Positions 10,925 through 22,862 of a stretch of 64,000 nucleotides of DNA are shown here, in pieces. A program made the position numbers and the translations under genes. The DNA comes from Reticulitermes speratus (Eukaryota > Arthropoda > Insecta > Blattodea > Rhinotermitidae), in assembly GCA_021186555.1 (NCBI GenBank), contig JAJKFL010000237.1, positions 41,565,258 to 41,629,257 of the forward strand, written 5' to 3'. Every line of letters begins with the position of its first letter. Positions within the stretch are counted from its first letter, which is position 1. Below the pieces are notes generated by a model. The model saw only the letters and a program-made list of their open reading frames with translations, had not been told where the DNA came from and searched no databases.

Positions 10925-11575
10925 GAAGGAGCTAAATGGGGTTTTATTACACAAAGAAGAACGAAGACCCCCCCGGTGTGTGACTTGTTGCTGTACTTTA
11001 AGGGGTTAAGTGACGTATCAATTAACCGCGTACAAAGACGCTGTCAGCTGTCTGTCATGGCTGACGCAGACCACATTAAGTTTCCTAAACTGACCGCAAA
11101 TGTCAGTCATATGCCTGTCAGTTCACAGCCAAGACCGACAGACGTTTACTTTAGTGCAACTAACACCCTCTGGTAGCAGAACCAGAAGTTCAACACTGCC
11201 AATGACAAAGCGACCCACAGCTGGTTACACTCGCACCAAATCCTCGTCCTAAGACGCACCTTAATGTTATCTTCTCTTTCCGTTTCCGGCGTTTCAGATG
11301 TAGATATTTGTCAACAAATTTTATATTAGTCTCGCCGTGCATTTTCACAATTCACTGTTTACAGACCAACAAAATGCACTTCGCTTTTATTTTCATTATT
11401 TATCAATCGACCCCGACGTATGTTTTGGTCTTATTTTGACGAATTTTTAAGGATTTTACTCTGTTTTTGTATATACTTTAAATACTGAATTTGTAAGTCA
11501 TTGTAACTTATATACAAAGATATTGGACTAGTTATAATGACAGATGTAACATTGGATGTAAGGTGAACGTAGTTT
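10925..11575. other. Interior between two outward-facing motifs; nothing coding
   Basis: This may be the body of a truncated retroelement. A 66-residue frame at 10976-11176 shows no similarity that I recognise. Confidence 0.35.
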
Positions 11576-11577
11576 AC

Positions 11578-11640
11578 GAGCCCCCTGAAGATGGCCTTAT
11601 ATAAGACCGAAACATATGTAGGGGTTGATGTGTAAATAAT
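11578..11640 (+). other. Structured retroelement 3' motif, right member
   Basis: CTGAAGA, T, stem GG-CTTAT/ATAAG-CC with one mismatch, GAAACATATGTAGGGG, then AATAAA (in AAATAATAAAAG) about 20-30 nt downstream. The orientation is opposite to the copy at 10874, so both ends point outward. Confidence 0.55.
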
Positions 11641-11817
11641 AAAAGTGAAAGTGAAGTGTATTTCGTTGGTGTTTTAAACAGTGATTTGTCAACAAGTTTA
11701 CGCATCAAAATTGTGTATGCATTTATTGTGTCCTTAAACCCAGCCGCAGATAGGACTGAAGAATATGAGGCGTGTAATCAGTACGAGCCTTCGCACATTT
11801 GCACCAGCTGGGGTTTT

Positions 11818-12602
11818 GTATGTTTTGTGCGTACTGACTACTGACATTGTGTATATTTTGTGCGTACTGACTACTGACATTGTGTATATTTTGTGCGTAC
11901 TGACTACTGACATTGTGTATATTTTGTGCGTACTGACTACTGACATTGTGTATATTTTGTGCGTAATGACTACTGACGTGTATATTTTGTGCGTACTGAC
12001 TACTGACATTGTGTATATTTTGTGCGTACTGACTACTGACATTGTGTATATTTTGTGCGTACTGACTACTGACATTGTTTATATTTTGTGCGTACTGACT
12101 ACTGGCATTGTGTATATTTTGTGCGTACTGACTACTGGCATTGTGTATATTTTGTGCGTACTGACTACTGGCATTGCGTATATTTTGTGCGTACTAACTA
12201 CTGACATTGTGTATATTTTGTGCGTACTGACTACTGACATTGTGTATATTTTGTGCGTACTGACTACTGACCAGTGTATATTTTGTGCGTACTGACTACT
12301 GACATTGTTTATATTTTGTGCGTACTGACTACTGGCATTGCGTATATTTTGTGCGTACTGACTACTGACGTGTATATTTTGTGCGTACTGACTACTGACA
12401 TTGTGTATATTTTGTGCGTACTGACTACTGGCATTGCGTATATTTTGTGCGTACTGACTACTGGCTTTGTGTATATTTTGTGCGTACTGACTACTGACAT
12501 TGTGTATATTTTGTGCGTACTGACTACTGACATTGTGTATATTTTGTGCTTACTGACTACTGACATTGTGTATATTTTGTGCGTACTGACTACTGACATT
12601 GT
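11818..12602. repeat. 33-bp tandem array, second family
   Basis: Unit ACTGACTACTGACATTGTGT plus ATATTTTGTGCGT (33 bp), about 24 copies, with ACATT/GCATT and GTGT/GCGT variants and two units lacking 3-6 bp. Unrelated to the 33-bp array at 2133. Repetitive open frames in both strands follow from the length being a multiple of three. Confidence 0.95.
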
Positions 12603-12616
12603 GGTGTGTTTGATAT

Positions 12617-13276
12617 GGCTACTGCATGGACATACAGCTACGTAGAACAACTACGATGTGTGTCTACATGGACATACAGCTACGTAGAACAACTACGATG
12701 TGTGTCTACATGGACATACAGCTACGTAGAACAACTACGATGTGTGTCTACATGGACATACAGCTACGTAGAACAACTACGATGTGTGTCTACATGGACA
12801 TACAGCTACGTAGAACAACTACGATGTGTGTCTACATGGACATACAGCTACGTAGAACAACTACGATGTGTGTCTACATGGACATACAGCTACGTAGAAC
12901 AACTACGATGTGTGTCTACATGGACATACAGCTACGTAGAACAACTACGATGTTTGTCTACATGGACATACAGCTACGTAGAACAACTACGATGTGTGTC
13001 TACATGGACATACAGCTACGTAGAACAACTACGATGTGTGTCTACATGGACATACAGCTACGTAGAACAACTACGATGTGTGTCTACATGGACATACAGC
13101 TACGTAGAACAATTACGATGTGTGTCTACATGGACATACAGCTACGTAGAACAACTGCGATGTTTGTCTGCATGGACATACAGCTACGTAGAACAACTAC
13201 GATGTGTGTCTACATGGACATACAGCTACGATGTGTGTCTACATGGACATACAGCTACGTAGAACAACTACGATGT
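12617..13276. repeat. 42-bp tandem array
   Basis: Unit TACGTAGAACAACTACGATG plus TGTGTCTACATGGACATACAGC, about 15.7 copies with very few substitutions and one shortened unit near 13230. It starts 15 bp after the previous array ends. Frames of 218 and 245 residues are open across it only because 42 is a multiple of three. Confidence 0.95.
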
Positions 13277-13282
13277 TTCTCT

Positions 13283-13362
13283 CTGTCGGCAATCGAAGCC
13301 AATTTCCTGGACTGTTCAGCGCATGGCACAGTCACTATACCGACTGAGCTATCTCGGCTTTA
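13283..13362 (-). mobile_element. SINE type 1 head fragment
   Basis: The minus strand carries GATAGCTCAGTCGGTATAG (A box) and, 40-50 bp on, a degraded B-box region GGCTTCGATTGCC. Only the tRNA-like head is present, and its 3' side abuts the 42-bp array. Confidence 0.6.
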
Positions 13363-13689
13363 GTTCTCTCGACTTAGACATACGATAGATGCAGAACTGC
13401 GCGTTTGGGGGTGCACTATTTCACCCCCAGGCTATTGATCACTCATGTATCCTTCTGAACAGACACTTGCCCCATTTATCCGGCGCCATATTATTGCTGA
13501 AACACGAACCCCTGTCACGCAGCGTCAAATTTTCGTCAGTCATTGATCTCTCAGAAAGTAACTGCGTAAATCGCGTGGCTGGACTGTCTTAATGCTCACC
13601 GTTCAGAGCTCAGTGGTTATTTCATTTTGTTCTTGTGGTAGGCGGGACTTTTCTTGTGGAACCTCGCGCTCTTGTAGACCCACTGTCCG
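13363..13689. other. No recognisable feature
   Basis: A 67-residue frame at 13389-13592 has no supporting context. No repeats seen. Confidence 0.4.
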
Positions 13690-14485
13690 TCCGGATGAAT
13701 ACGGAGCTATGGTACAATAATACTGACAGGGAAAACCGAAATACTGGGAGAGAAACATTATACAGCGTTGGTGGTAGATGAATGAATGAGTATGGAGCAT
13801 TGGTGGAATGATACTGACAGGGGAAAACTGAAGTACTGGGAGAGAAACATTATACAGCGTTGGTGGTAGATGTATGAATGAGTATGGAGCATTGGTGGAA
13901 TGATACTGACAGGGAAAACTGAAGTACTGGGAGAGAAACATTATACAGCGTTGGTGGTAGATGGATGAATGAGTATGGAGCATTGGTGGAATGATACTGA
14001 CAGGGGAAAACTGAAGTACTGGGAAAGAAACATTATACAGCGTTGGTGGTAGATGGATGAATGAGTATGGAGCATTGGTGGAATGATACTGACAGGGGAA
14101 ACTGAAGTACTGGGAGAGAAACATTATACAGTGTTGGTGGTAGATGTATGAATGAGTATGGAGCATTGGTGGAATGATACTGACAGGGGAAAACTGAAGT
14201 ACTGGGAGAGAAACATTATACAGCGTTGTGGTAGATGTATGAATGAGTATGGAGCATTGGTGGAATGATACTGACAGGGGAAACTGAAGTACTGGGAAAG
14301 AAACATTATACAGCGTTGGTGGTAGATGTATGAATGAGTATGGAGCATTGGTGGAATGATACTGACAGGGGAAAACTGAAGTACTGGGAGAGAAACATTA
14401 TACAGCGTTGTGGTAGATGTATGAATGAGTATGGAGCATTGGTGGAATGATACTGACAGGGGAAACTGAAGTACTGGGAAAGAAA
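13690..14485. repeat. 91-92-bp tandem array
   Basis: Unit contains GAGTATGGAGCATTGGTGGA, ACTGACAGGGGAAAACTGAA and GAGAAACATTATACAGCGTT; about 8.6 copies. Units of 91 and 92 bp differ by single A or G indels (GGGGAAA/GGGGAAAA, GTTGGTGG/GTTGTGG). The first copy is the most diverged. Confidence 0.95.
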
Positions 14486-14489
14486 CCTG

Positions 14490-14814
14490 TCACAGTGCCA
14501 CTTTGTGGACTACGTGGAGAGTACCCTGGGATCAAACACTGGTCTTCCCAGTGAAAAGCCTTTGATTAGCTGCCTGAGCTGTGGCGCGGAGTAAGCACAG
14601 TGGTAACTACATATACCACCTGCTCTGAACATTAACTCTTTGAATATGTAAATTGTGTGTCATATACAATGCATAGTAGATAATTCCAATGTCATCACAG
14701 ATTAATAGGACACTTGTATACACGTACATTACATTATACTGTCCCACTGTTGGTGTGTTGTGTCAGCCGTTGTGAGCGCACCATTTGATCACTATACATA
14801 TATATGTAAAGATG
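14490..14814. other. Unassigned; short landmark of the TTAA family
   Basis: CACAGTGGTAACTACATATACCACC at about 14597-14621 is a diverged match to the family end landmark CAGTGGTTACTATATGTACCACC. The rest is unremarkable. Confidence 0.35.
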
Positions 14815-15083
14815 AAGGTCACCCTAAAACAGGCCATGAAGGCCCAAAGGGGGAGTAGTGGTATAGCTCTACTCTTTGTTTAACCTTGGCGCTACATGAG
14901 GGTGGGTGGTCAACGCCACGCCCCGGCCGCTTTACCCCCGGGATTGACCGGGTACCCATTGTATAGGAGGCTGGGTGGGCCCCAGGGTCTGGACGGGTGG
15001 TGAAAATCTCGCCTTCACCGGGATTCGATCCCGGACCGTCCAGCCCGTAGCGAGTCGCTATACCGACTGAGCTATCCCGGACC
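14815..15083 (-). mobile_element. tRNA-derived SINE, type 1
   Basis: Full-length-looking copy on the minus strand. Head GGTCCGGGATAGCTCAGTCG with B box GGGATCGAATCCC, body with CCAGACCCTGGGGCCCACCC, AGCGGCCGGGGCGTGG, and 3' part CCTTCATGGCCTGTTTTAGG. The 5' side is a TA microsatellite (about 15088-15108). Confidence 0.9.
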
Positions 15084-15104
15084 ATATACTATATATATAT
15101 ATAT

Positions 15105-16350
15105 ATATGTTCAGTTCGTACCTCATAGACAAAACTGTGTGCTTCCGTTAGAAAGACCAATCGGTTAATGCTGTATAGGGAAATAATGTTTGTTTTTTAT
15201 AGGAACATGGAGATGTTATAGGAACATTGAGATGTTATAGGAACATTGAGATGTTATAGGAACATGGAGATTTTATAGGAACTTTGAGATGTTATAGGAA
15301 CATGGAGACGTTATAGGAACATGGAGACGTTATAGGAACATGGAGATGTTATAGGAACATTGAGATGTTATAGGAACATTGAGATGTTATAGGAACATGG
15401 AGATGTTATAGGAACATGGAGATGTTATAGGAACATGGAGATGTTGTAGGAACATTGAGATGTTGTAGGAACATTCAGATGTTATAGGAACATTGAGATC
15501 TTATAGGAACATGGAGATCTTATAGGAACATTGAGATGTTATAGGAACATGGAGATGTTATAGGAACATTGAGATGTTATAGGAACATGGGGATGTTATA
15601 GGAACATGGAGATGTTATAGGAACATGGGGATGTTATAGGAACATGGAGATGTTATAGGAACATTGAGATGTTATAGGAACATTGAGATGTTATAGGAAC
15701 ATTGAGATGTTATAGAAACATTGAGATGTTATAGGAACATGGAGATTTTATAGGAACATTGAGATGTTATAGGAGCATGGAGATGTTATAGGAACATGGA
15801 GATGTTATAGGAACATGGAGATGTTATAGGAACATTGAGATGTTATAGGAACATTGAGATGTTATAGGAACATTGAGATGTTATAGGAACATGGAGATTT
15901 TATAGGAACATGGAGATGTTATAGGAACATGGAGATGTCATAGGAACATGGAGATGTTATAGGAACATGGAGATGTTATAGGAACATTGAGATGCTATAG
16001 GAACATTGAGATGTTATAGGAACATTGAGATGTTATAGGAACATTGAGATGTTATAGGAACATGGAGATGTTATAGGAACATGGAGATGTTATAGGAAGA
16101 TGGAGATGTTATAGGAACATGGAGATTTTATAGGAACATGGAGATGTTATAGGAACATGGAGATGTTATAGGAACATGGAGATTTTATAGGAACATGGAG
16201 ATGTTATAGGAACATGGAGATGTTATAGGAACATGGAGATGTTATAGGAACATGGAGAACGTAACATATTCTGTGAGGAAATTGTTGAGTTTTTAGTGTT
16301 AGCAGTGGCGGTACATGTACTTACCACTGGGATTTAAGGATTAAGAAACT
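15105..16350 (-). repeat. TTAA-family relative filled with a 19-bp array
   Basis: The flanks match the minus-oriented 114-bp element: GTTCAGTTCGTACC, then CCAATCGGTTAATGCTGTAT at the left, and GGCGGTACATGTACTTACCACTGGGATTTAAGG at the right. Between them 15199-16257 is about 55 copies of a 19-bp unit, GGAACATGGAGATGTTATA, with ATGG/ATTG and other single-base variants. The same carrier has thus amplified a different internal segment. A further decayed copy of the family follows at 16355-16440. Confidence 0.8.
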
Positions 16351-16770
16351 TTGTGTTATGCCACACAGTGGAATTATCCGTATGATTCTCACACTAAACA
16401 GGGGTTATTTTCCTAAACTTCATTAACAGGTTCTTGTTTGTAAAGGAAACCAGTTTTGTTTTCAGTGAGGCTGGTTGTTGATATTTAAATTAACTTTCAG
16501 GCTTAAAGGGGTTAACTCACCGACTTTCTCACCCTGTTCTTTTTTTTCTGTTTTTACCTCCTCTTTATTCATAGAATAGAAGGCGAAAATGCAGGTGATG
16601 GATAAGCAGAGAGCGTGGCATTCACTTTGTTTGTAAAGACCACCACCAGATACCGCTGTCCGCGCAACAACAGTTGACGTGCAATTCCCCTTGAGAGTAT
16701 TCCCTCGGAACAACTCACTGATCCAGTTTTTGAAGGGCACAAAGCTGTGCTGTCAGCTGCTTTGCTCTTA
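16350..16770. other. Diverged TTAA-family copy, otherwise unassigned
   Basis: CCACACAGTGGAATTATCCG, CACTAAACAGGGGTTATTTT and CATTAACAGGTTCTTG echo the 114-bp unit landmarks in plus orientation. From 16445 on nothing is recognised. Confidence 0.4.
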
Positions 16771-17215
16771 ACCCTCTAAAGCCCAGTGGTTACTATATGT
16801 ACCACCATGTTTAACATTCACAAATTCTACGTTCTGCCCACACAGTGTATTTATGTGTTTTGTGTGGATCTCAGAACAAACAGCGATTATTTCACTGTAC
16901 AACATTAACTGACTGGTTTGTATAACTGAGACGGAGTGTGTTTACTGCGCGGTACGGACTGTATTTATGTGTTTTGTGTGGATCTCAGAACAAGCAGCGA
17001 TTATTTCACTGTACAACATTAACTGACTGGTTTGTATAACTGAGACGGAGTGTGTTTACTGCGCGGTACGGACTGTATTTATGTGTTTTGTGTGGATCTC
17101 AGAACAAACAGCGATTATTTCACTGTACAACATTAACTGACTGGTTTATATAACTGAGACGGAGTGTGTTTACTGCGCGGTACGGACTGAATCTTTATGT
17201 AATACATTTTACACT
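16771..17215 (+). repeat. TTAA-type element with 114-bp array, block B
   Basis: The left end ACCCTCTAAAGCCCAGTGGT follows a TTAA. Then comes the unique left part (GTACCACCATGTTTAACATT ... CTGCCCACACAGTG), three 114-bp units (about 16844-17190), and the family right part CGGACTGAATCTTTATGTAA. This is the shortest clear plus-strand array copy. Confidence 0.85.
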
Positions 17216-17309
17216 TCGTCTGTATAGTTAAGCATGGTGGTTGCGTTACTTCCTGCTGTATGTAACTAATATAAGCCCCTTTGCGAGTTTTCTTGTTTTC
17301 ACAGCGGTG

Positions 17310-17450
17310 TTGGTGCAGATTTAAGTCTTGTGGGATGTGACGTCGTGTCGTTGGGCGAGTAGTTCTCGACGTTTCGGAGAAGTGATTTCTTTTTCAGGGC
17401 CGGAGAAATACTCAACCACATAGCGCTACGTCGCTGAAGACTTGAATATT
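17310..17450 (-). other. Retroelement fragment with degenerate GAAAC motif
   Basis: Minus strand CTGAAAAAGAAATCACTTCTCCGAAACGTCG is a decayed form of the CTGANGA...GAAAC motif. The adjoining AAGTCTTGTGGGATGTGAC recurs at 38697. Confidence 0.4.
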
Positions 17451-17800
17451 ATGGTATTAGTCCCTTTAACGTTTCGACGGACAACTTTGACAATTCCCGT
17501 CTCTGGCTACATTCCATCAATTCATTCACTGTTACACTTTACCTCCCCTGAGGGTACTTTGAAGGCGCAGTTTAACTGAATGTGTACGTCGTAAACTTGG
17601 AAACTTTTTGAGAGCCGGTCTGATAAAACAGGCGATGCTTCTACCTCAAGACGATTTTGACTGGCAAAGGTCGATGCTGCAATACTGATCGATCCATAGG
17701 TCCTTCTGACTGGCTCACAACGACAGATTTTTTTCGCGGCTGTCACTGCCATCTTGCGTACCTGTCCGTAACTATATGGGGAGAGAATAAGGTTAGAGTG
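17451..17800. other. No recognisable feature
   Basis: A 76-residue minus frame (17522-17752) has no recognisable similarity. No repeat structure seen. Confidence 0.4.
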
Positions 17801-17804
17801 TTAA

Positions 17805-18346
17805 GGCGGGATTAGACGGCGCGTGGCTCGTCGAGTGACGTGACGTCACTTGCTCGGCCAACAGATCAGAACAGAAAAGACAATCTGGCTACACGACGCG
17901 GCGCAGCCCGGCAAATGGCGGACCAGCGGCCTTGCTCGGGTACGTTCGGCTCGGCTTGTGGAATAAGTCGTGTTGTTCTATGAACTTAAAAATGTCCTCG
18001 TTTGACCACTCCATTCTAGCCAATACCAATTGTGGGACAGAAACTTTCACTCTTCGCGCACCCCGACAGCAGAAAACAAAGACCAGACCTAAGTGTAGAG
18101 AGACTTGGACGAGACTGGCTTGGCGCGTAGACTGCAAGCCCCGTGTAGCCGCAACAGCTGCCCGCGCCGAGTCCCTTTGAGGATCGTGAAAAAACCTCTT
18201 CTGAGGCGATCCCACGAGCCTCGCTCCACCAATCACAAGCCGCGCCGCGCCAGGCCGGATACACGGCGCGTTTAAATACGATTCTTTGTCATTGACGTCA
18301 GTTATGACGTAAAACGAGCCGAGCCACGCGCCGTCTAATCCCGGCT
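17805..18346. mobile_element. TTAA-flanked MITE, GC-rich ends
   Basis: Inverted ends of about 28 bp share GGGATTAGACGGCGCGTGGC. TTAA flanks both sides (17801-17804 and 18347-18350), giving a 542-bp element. TTAA duplication is the hallmark of piggyBac-type transposition. Overlapping open frames on both strands inside it (17889-18264) look incidental. Confidence 0.75.
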
Positions 18347-18350
18347 TTAA

Positions 18351-18965
18351 ACTGTTAGCCCGCTGTTATAATTACGAACGTCAGACCGGGCGTTGCTATA
18401 TGCGAGGAACACAGCGCTGCTACATGTAGACCCCCTCTGTACCCCCTCTGTACCCCCCAAACTTTTGCATTTGCTTTCCTGGAAATGAAATAGCGTAAAC
18501 AAACAGTTTAGTAGGTAGCGGATTAATTTTATTAACCTGTGCCAAAAGGTGGCACAATATCACGTGAAGGGCACGTGTTTATAGTCGCGACAGTTCGCTG
18601 TTCTTCCGCCAGGTGCAGTGTGTGTGCCTTGCCAAAGGGATGCAGGTTATAGTGGTCAGTATCAGAGCTGCAGCCTGGGGCAAGCTAGTGAAAGGCCCCC
18701 CCCCGGCCCCCACTATATGATAAACTTCTTAAATGTTTGTATCAGCTTTGTATATTGCAATTGCCAATTGCAATTGTACGGAGATCGCAAATTGGTGTTG
18801 GTAAATGGGCCCAGATACAGTGTGTCCCTTTTATCGTGTCCCCGAGCACGGCAAATGTATCCTATACAGGGCCTGCATCCGCCGGGACGTCTAGTGACGA
18901 CTGCTGTGCTTTGAGACGGCGCAAATGTGACATCCTGAAGATTAAATAGAAATACTAGTATTATT
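18351..18965. other. No recognisable feature
   Basis: Contains a small CCCCCTCTGTA direct repeat at 18430-18457 and a run of C near 18697. Short frames only. Confidence 0.45.
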
Positions 18966-18969
18966 AAAT

Positions 18970-19215
18970 GGGCCGCGATAGCTCAGTCGGTATAGCGACT
19001 CGCTACGAGCTGGACGGTCCGGGGATCGAATCCCGGTGGCGGCGAGATTTTTCGCAGCCGTCCAGACCGGCCCTGGGGCCCACCCAGCCTCCTGTACAAT
19101 GGGTACCGGGCTTCTTTCCCGGGGGTAAAGCGGCCGGGGCGTGGAGTTGACCACCCACCCCCATCTAGTGCCGAGGGCCTTCATGGCCCGTTTTAGGGTG
19201 AACTTTACCTTTAAC
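18970..19215 (+). mobile_element. tRNA-derived SINE, type 1
   Basis: Head GGCCGCGATAGCTCAGTCGG, B box GGGGATCGAATCCC, body with CCGGCCCTGGGGCCCACCCA and AGCGGCCGGGGCGTGGAGTT, 3' end GGCCTTCATGGCCCGTTTTA then GGGTGAACTTTACCTTTAA. It lacks the AAGAAAGAGTAGAGCTATACC segment present in the copy at 58842. Confidence 0.9.
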
Positions 19216-19249
19216 TAATATCATTAGTAGCATCGTGAGCCAAGCTGAG

Positions 19250-19395
19250 GTCAAATTGCACTTCCGGGCTGTTTTGAGCACGGTGATGAGTCTTCGGGTT
19301 CCCAAAATTCTGTGAATTTCGTGACCAGGTGAGCGACTGTTAGATTTTCAAGGGCTGTCGTCCTCCATCCTGCCAGTGAACGTCTTTTAAGTCAC
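19250..19395 (+). mobile_element. Non-LTR retrotransposon 3' end fragment
   Basis: TTTTGAGCACGGTGATGAGTCTTCGGGTTCC and following AAATTCTGTGAATTTCGTGACCAGG match the 3' terminal segment of the LINE copies at 24440 and 56230. Only about 140 bp remain. Confidence 0.65.
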
Positions 19396-19465
19396 TTTAA
19401 AACTCGTGGTTTGGTGGAATGCAGGTGGTGAGTTGACCTACAGGCACTTGTGTCTGAGTTGTGTG

Positions 19466-22400
19466 GATTTGCTGTGTAACTTTGACAAGACAGCACTAAT
19501 GTGTTGTCACTGCATTATTTAGTGTCAGCCACATGTCTGATCGTCGCCAGGGTTTGTTTCGAGTCACATTTGGCGTAAGATTTGCTGTGTAACTTTGACA
19601 AGACAGCACTAATGTGTCGTCACTGCATTATTTAGTGTCAGCCACATGTCTGATCGTCGCCAGGGTTTGTTTCGAGTCACATTTGGCGTAAGATTTGCTG
19701 TGTAACTTTGACAAGACAGCACTAATGTGTCGTCACTGCATTATTTAGTGTCAGCCACATGTCTGATCGTCGCCAGGGTTAGCTTGGAGTCACATTTGGC
19801 GTAAGATTTGCTGTGTAACTTTGACAAGACAGCACTAATGTGTTGTCACTGCATTATTTAGTGTCAGCCACATGTCTGATCGTCGCCAGGGTTAGCTTGG
19901 AGTCACATTTGGCTTAAGATTTGCTGTGTAACTTTGACAAGACAGCACTAATGTGTCGTCACTGCATTATTTAGTGTCAGCCACATGTCTGATCGTCGCC
20001 AGGGCTAGCTTCGAATCACATTTGGCGTAAGATTTGCTGTGTAACTTTCACAAGACAGCACTAATGTGTCGTCACTGCATTATTTAGTGTCAGCCACATG
20101 TCTGATCGTCGCCAGGGTTTGCTTCGAGTCACATTTGGCGTAAGATTTGCTGTGTAACTTTGACAAGACAGCACTAATGTGTTGTCACTGCATTATTTAG
20201 TGTCAGCCACATGTCTGATCGTCGCCAGGGTTTGTTTCGAGTCACATTTGGCGTACGATTTGCTGTGTAACTTTGACAAGACAGCACTAATGTGTCGTCA
20301 CTGCATTATTTAGTGTCAGCCACATGTCTGATCGTCGCCAGGGTTAGCTTCGAGTCACATTTGGCGTAAGATTTGCTGTGTAACTTTCACAAGACAGCAC
20401 TAATGTGTCGTCACTGCATTATTTAGTGTCAGCCACATGTCTGATCGTCGCCAGGGTTTGCTTCGAGTCACATTTGGCGTAAGATTTGCTGTGTAACTTT
20501 CACAAGACAGCACTAATGTGTCGTCACTGCATTATTTAGTGTCAGCCACTTGTCTGATCGTCGCCAGGGTTAGCTTCGAGTCACATTTGGCGTAAGATTT
20601 GCTGTGTAACTTTCACAAGACAGCACTAATGTGTCGTCACTGCATTATTTAGTGTCAGCCACTTGTCTGATCGTCGCCAGGGTTAGCTTCGAGTCACATT
20701 TGGCGTAAGATTTGCTGTGTAACTTTCACAAGACAGCACTAATGTGTCGTCACTGCATTATTTAGTGTCAGCCACATGTCTGATCGTCGCCAGGGTTTGC
20801 TTCGAGTCACATTTGGCGTAAGATTTGCTGTGTAACTTTCACAAGACAGCACTAATGTGTCGTCACTGCATTATTTAGTGTCAGCCACTTGTCTGATCGT
20901 CGCCAGGGTTAGCTTCGAGTCACATTTGGCGTAAGATTTGCTGTGTAACTTTCACAAGACAGCACTAATGTGTCGTCACTGCATTATTTAGTGTCAGCCA
21001 CATGTCTGATCGTCGCCAGGGTTAGCTTCGAGTCACATTTGGCGTAAGATTTGCTGTGTAACTTTGACAAGACAGCACTAATGTGTCGTCACTGCATTAT
21101 TTAGTGTCAGCCACATGTCTGATCGTCGCCAGGGTTAGCTTCGAGTCACATTTGGCGTAAGATTTGCTGTGTAACTTTCACAAGACAGCACTAATGTGTC
21201 GTCACTGCATTATTTAGTGTCAGCCACATGTCTGATCGTCGCCAGGGTTTGCTTCGAGTCACATTTGGCGTAAGATTTGCTGTGTAACTTTCACAAGACA
21301 GCACTAATGTGTCGTCACTGCATTATTTAGTGTCAGCCACATGTCTGATCGTCGCCAGGGTTAGCTTCGAGTCACATTTGGCGTAAGATTTGCTGTGTAA
21401 CTTTCACAAGACAGCACAAATGTGTCGTCACTGCATTATTTAGTGTCAGCCACATGTCTGATCGTCGCCAGGGTTAGCTTCGAGTCACATTTGGCGTAAG
21501 ATTTGCTGTGTAACTTTGACAAGACAGCACTAATGTGTCGTCACTGCATTATTTAGTGTCAGCCACATGTCTGATCGTCGCCAGGGTTAGCTTCGAGTCA
21601 CATTTGGCGTAAGATTTGCTGTGTAACTTTGACAAGACAGCACTAATGTGTCGTCACTGCATTATTTAGTGTCAGCCACATGTCTGATCGTCGCCAGGGT
21701 TTGTTTTGAGTCACATTTGGCGTAAGATTTGCTGTGTAACTTTGACAAGACAGCACTAATGTGTCGTCACTGCATTATTTAGTGTCAGCCACATGTCTGA
21801 TCGTCGCCAGGGTTAGCTTCGAGTCACATTTGGAGTAAGATTTGCTGTGTAACTTTGACAAGACAGCACTAATGTGTTGTCACTGCATTATTTAGTGTCA
21901 GCCACATGTCTGATCGTCGCCAGGGTTTGCTTCGAGTCACATTTGGCGTAAGATTTGCTGTGTAACTTTGACAAAACAGCACTAATGTGTTGTCACTGCA
22001 TTATTTAGTGTCAGCCACATGTCTGATCGTCGCCAGGGTTTGTTTTGAGTCACATTTGGCGTAAGATTTGCTGTGTAACTTTGACAAGACAGCACTAATG
22101 TGTCGTCACTGCATTATTTAGTGTCAGCCACATGTCTGATCGTCGCCAGGGTTTGTTTCGAGTCACATTTGGCGTAAGATTTGCTGTGTAACTTTCACAA
22201 GACAGCACTAATGTGTCGTCACTGCATTATTTAGTGTCAGCCACATGTCTGATCGTCGCCAGGGTTAGCTTCGTGTCACATTTGGCGTAAGATTTGCTGT
22301 GTAACTTTGACAAGACAGCACTAATGTGTCGTCACTGCATTATTTAGTGTCAGCCACATGTCTGATCGTCGCCAGGGTTAGCTTGGAGTCACATTTGGCG

Positions 22401-22744
22401 TAAGATTTGCTGTGTAACTTTGACAAGACAGCACTAATGTGTCGTCACTGCATTATTTAGTGTCAGCCACATGTCTGATCGTCGCCAGGGTTTGTTTCGA
22501 GTCACATTTGGCGTAAGATTTGCTGTGTAACTTTCACAAGACAGCACTAATGTGTTGTCACTGCATTATTTAGTGTCAGCCACATGTCTGATCGTCGCCA
22601 GGGTTTGCTTCGAGTCACATTTGGCGTAAGATTTGCTGTGTAACTTTGACAAGACAGCACTAATGTGTCGTCACTGCATTATTTAGTGTCAGCCACATGT
22701 CTGATCGTCGCCAGGGTTAGCTTCGAGTCACATTTGGCGTAACT
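19466..22744. repeat. 113-bp satellite-like array
   Basis: Exactly about 29 copies of a 113-bp unit beginning GATTTGCTGTGTAACTTTGA and containing GTGTCAGCCACATGTCTGAT and CGTCGCCAGGG. Copies are more than 95% alike by eye. Diagnostic variants (TTGACAAG/TTCACAAG, TGTCGTC/TGTTGTC, TTTGTTTCG/TTAGCTTCG/TTTGCTTCG) are intermixed, showing homogenisation. Not related to the 114-bp family despite the similar length. No long open frame. Confidence 0.97.
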
Positions 22745-22862
22745 CTACAATGTATAGCAAATCTAAAATTAAAATGAATGAATTTCTGTTAGTCATTGCT
22801 GATTACTATCGCCACGCGCTGTTCCACGGCCTCTTTCCACGGTTCTGTCTGTGTCTTTAGAC

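Noticed and set aside
12606-13363. 218- and 245-residue frames
   Set aside because: Both read the same 42-bp array in two frames. The repeat length, not selection, keeps them open.
18970-19040. Functional tRNA gene
   Set aside because: A and B boxes are present but no proper cloverleaf or anticodon arm was seen, and the sequence continues into a shared SINE body found at several sites.
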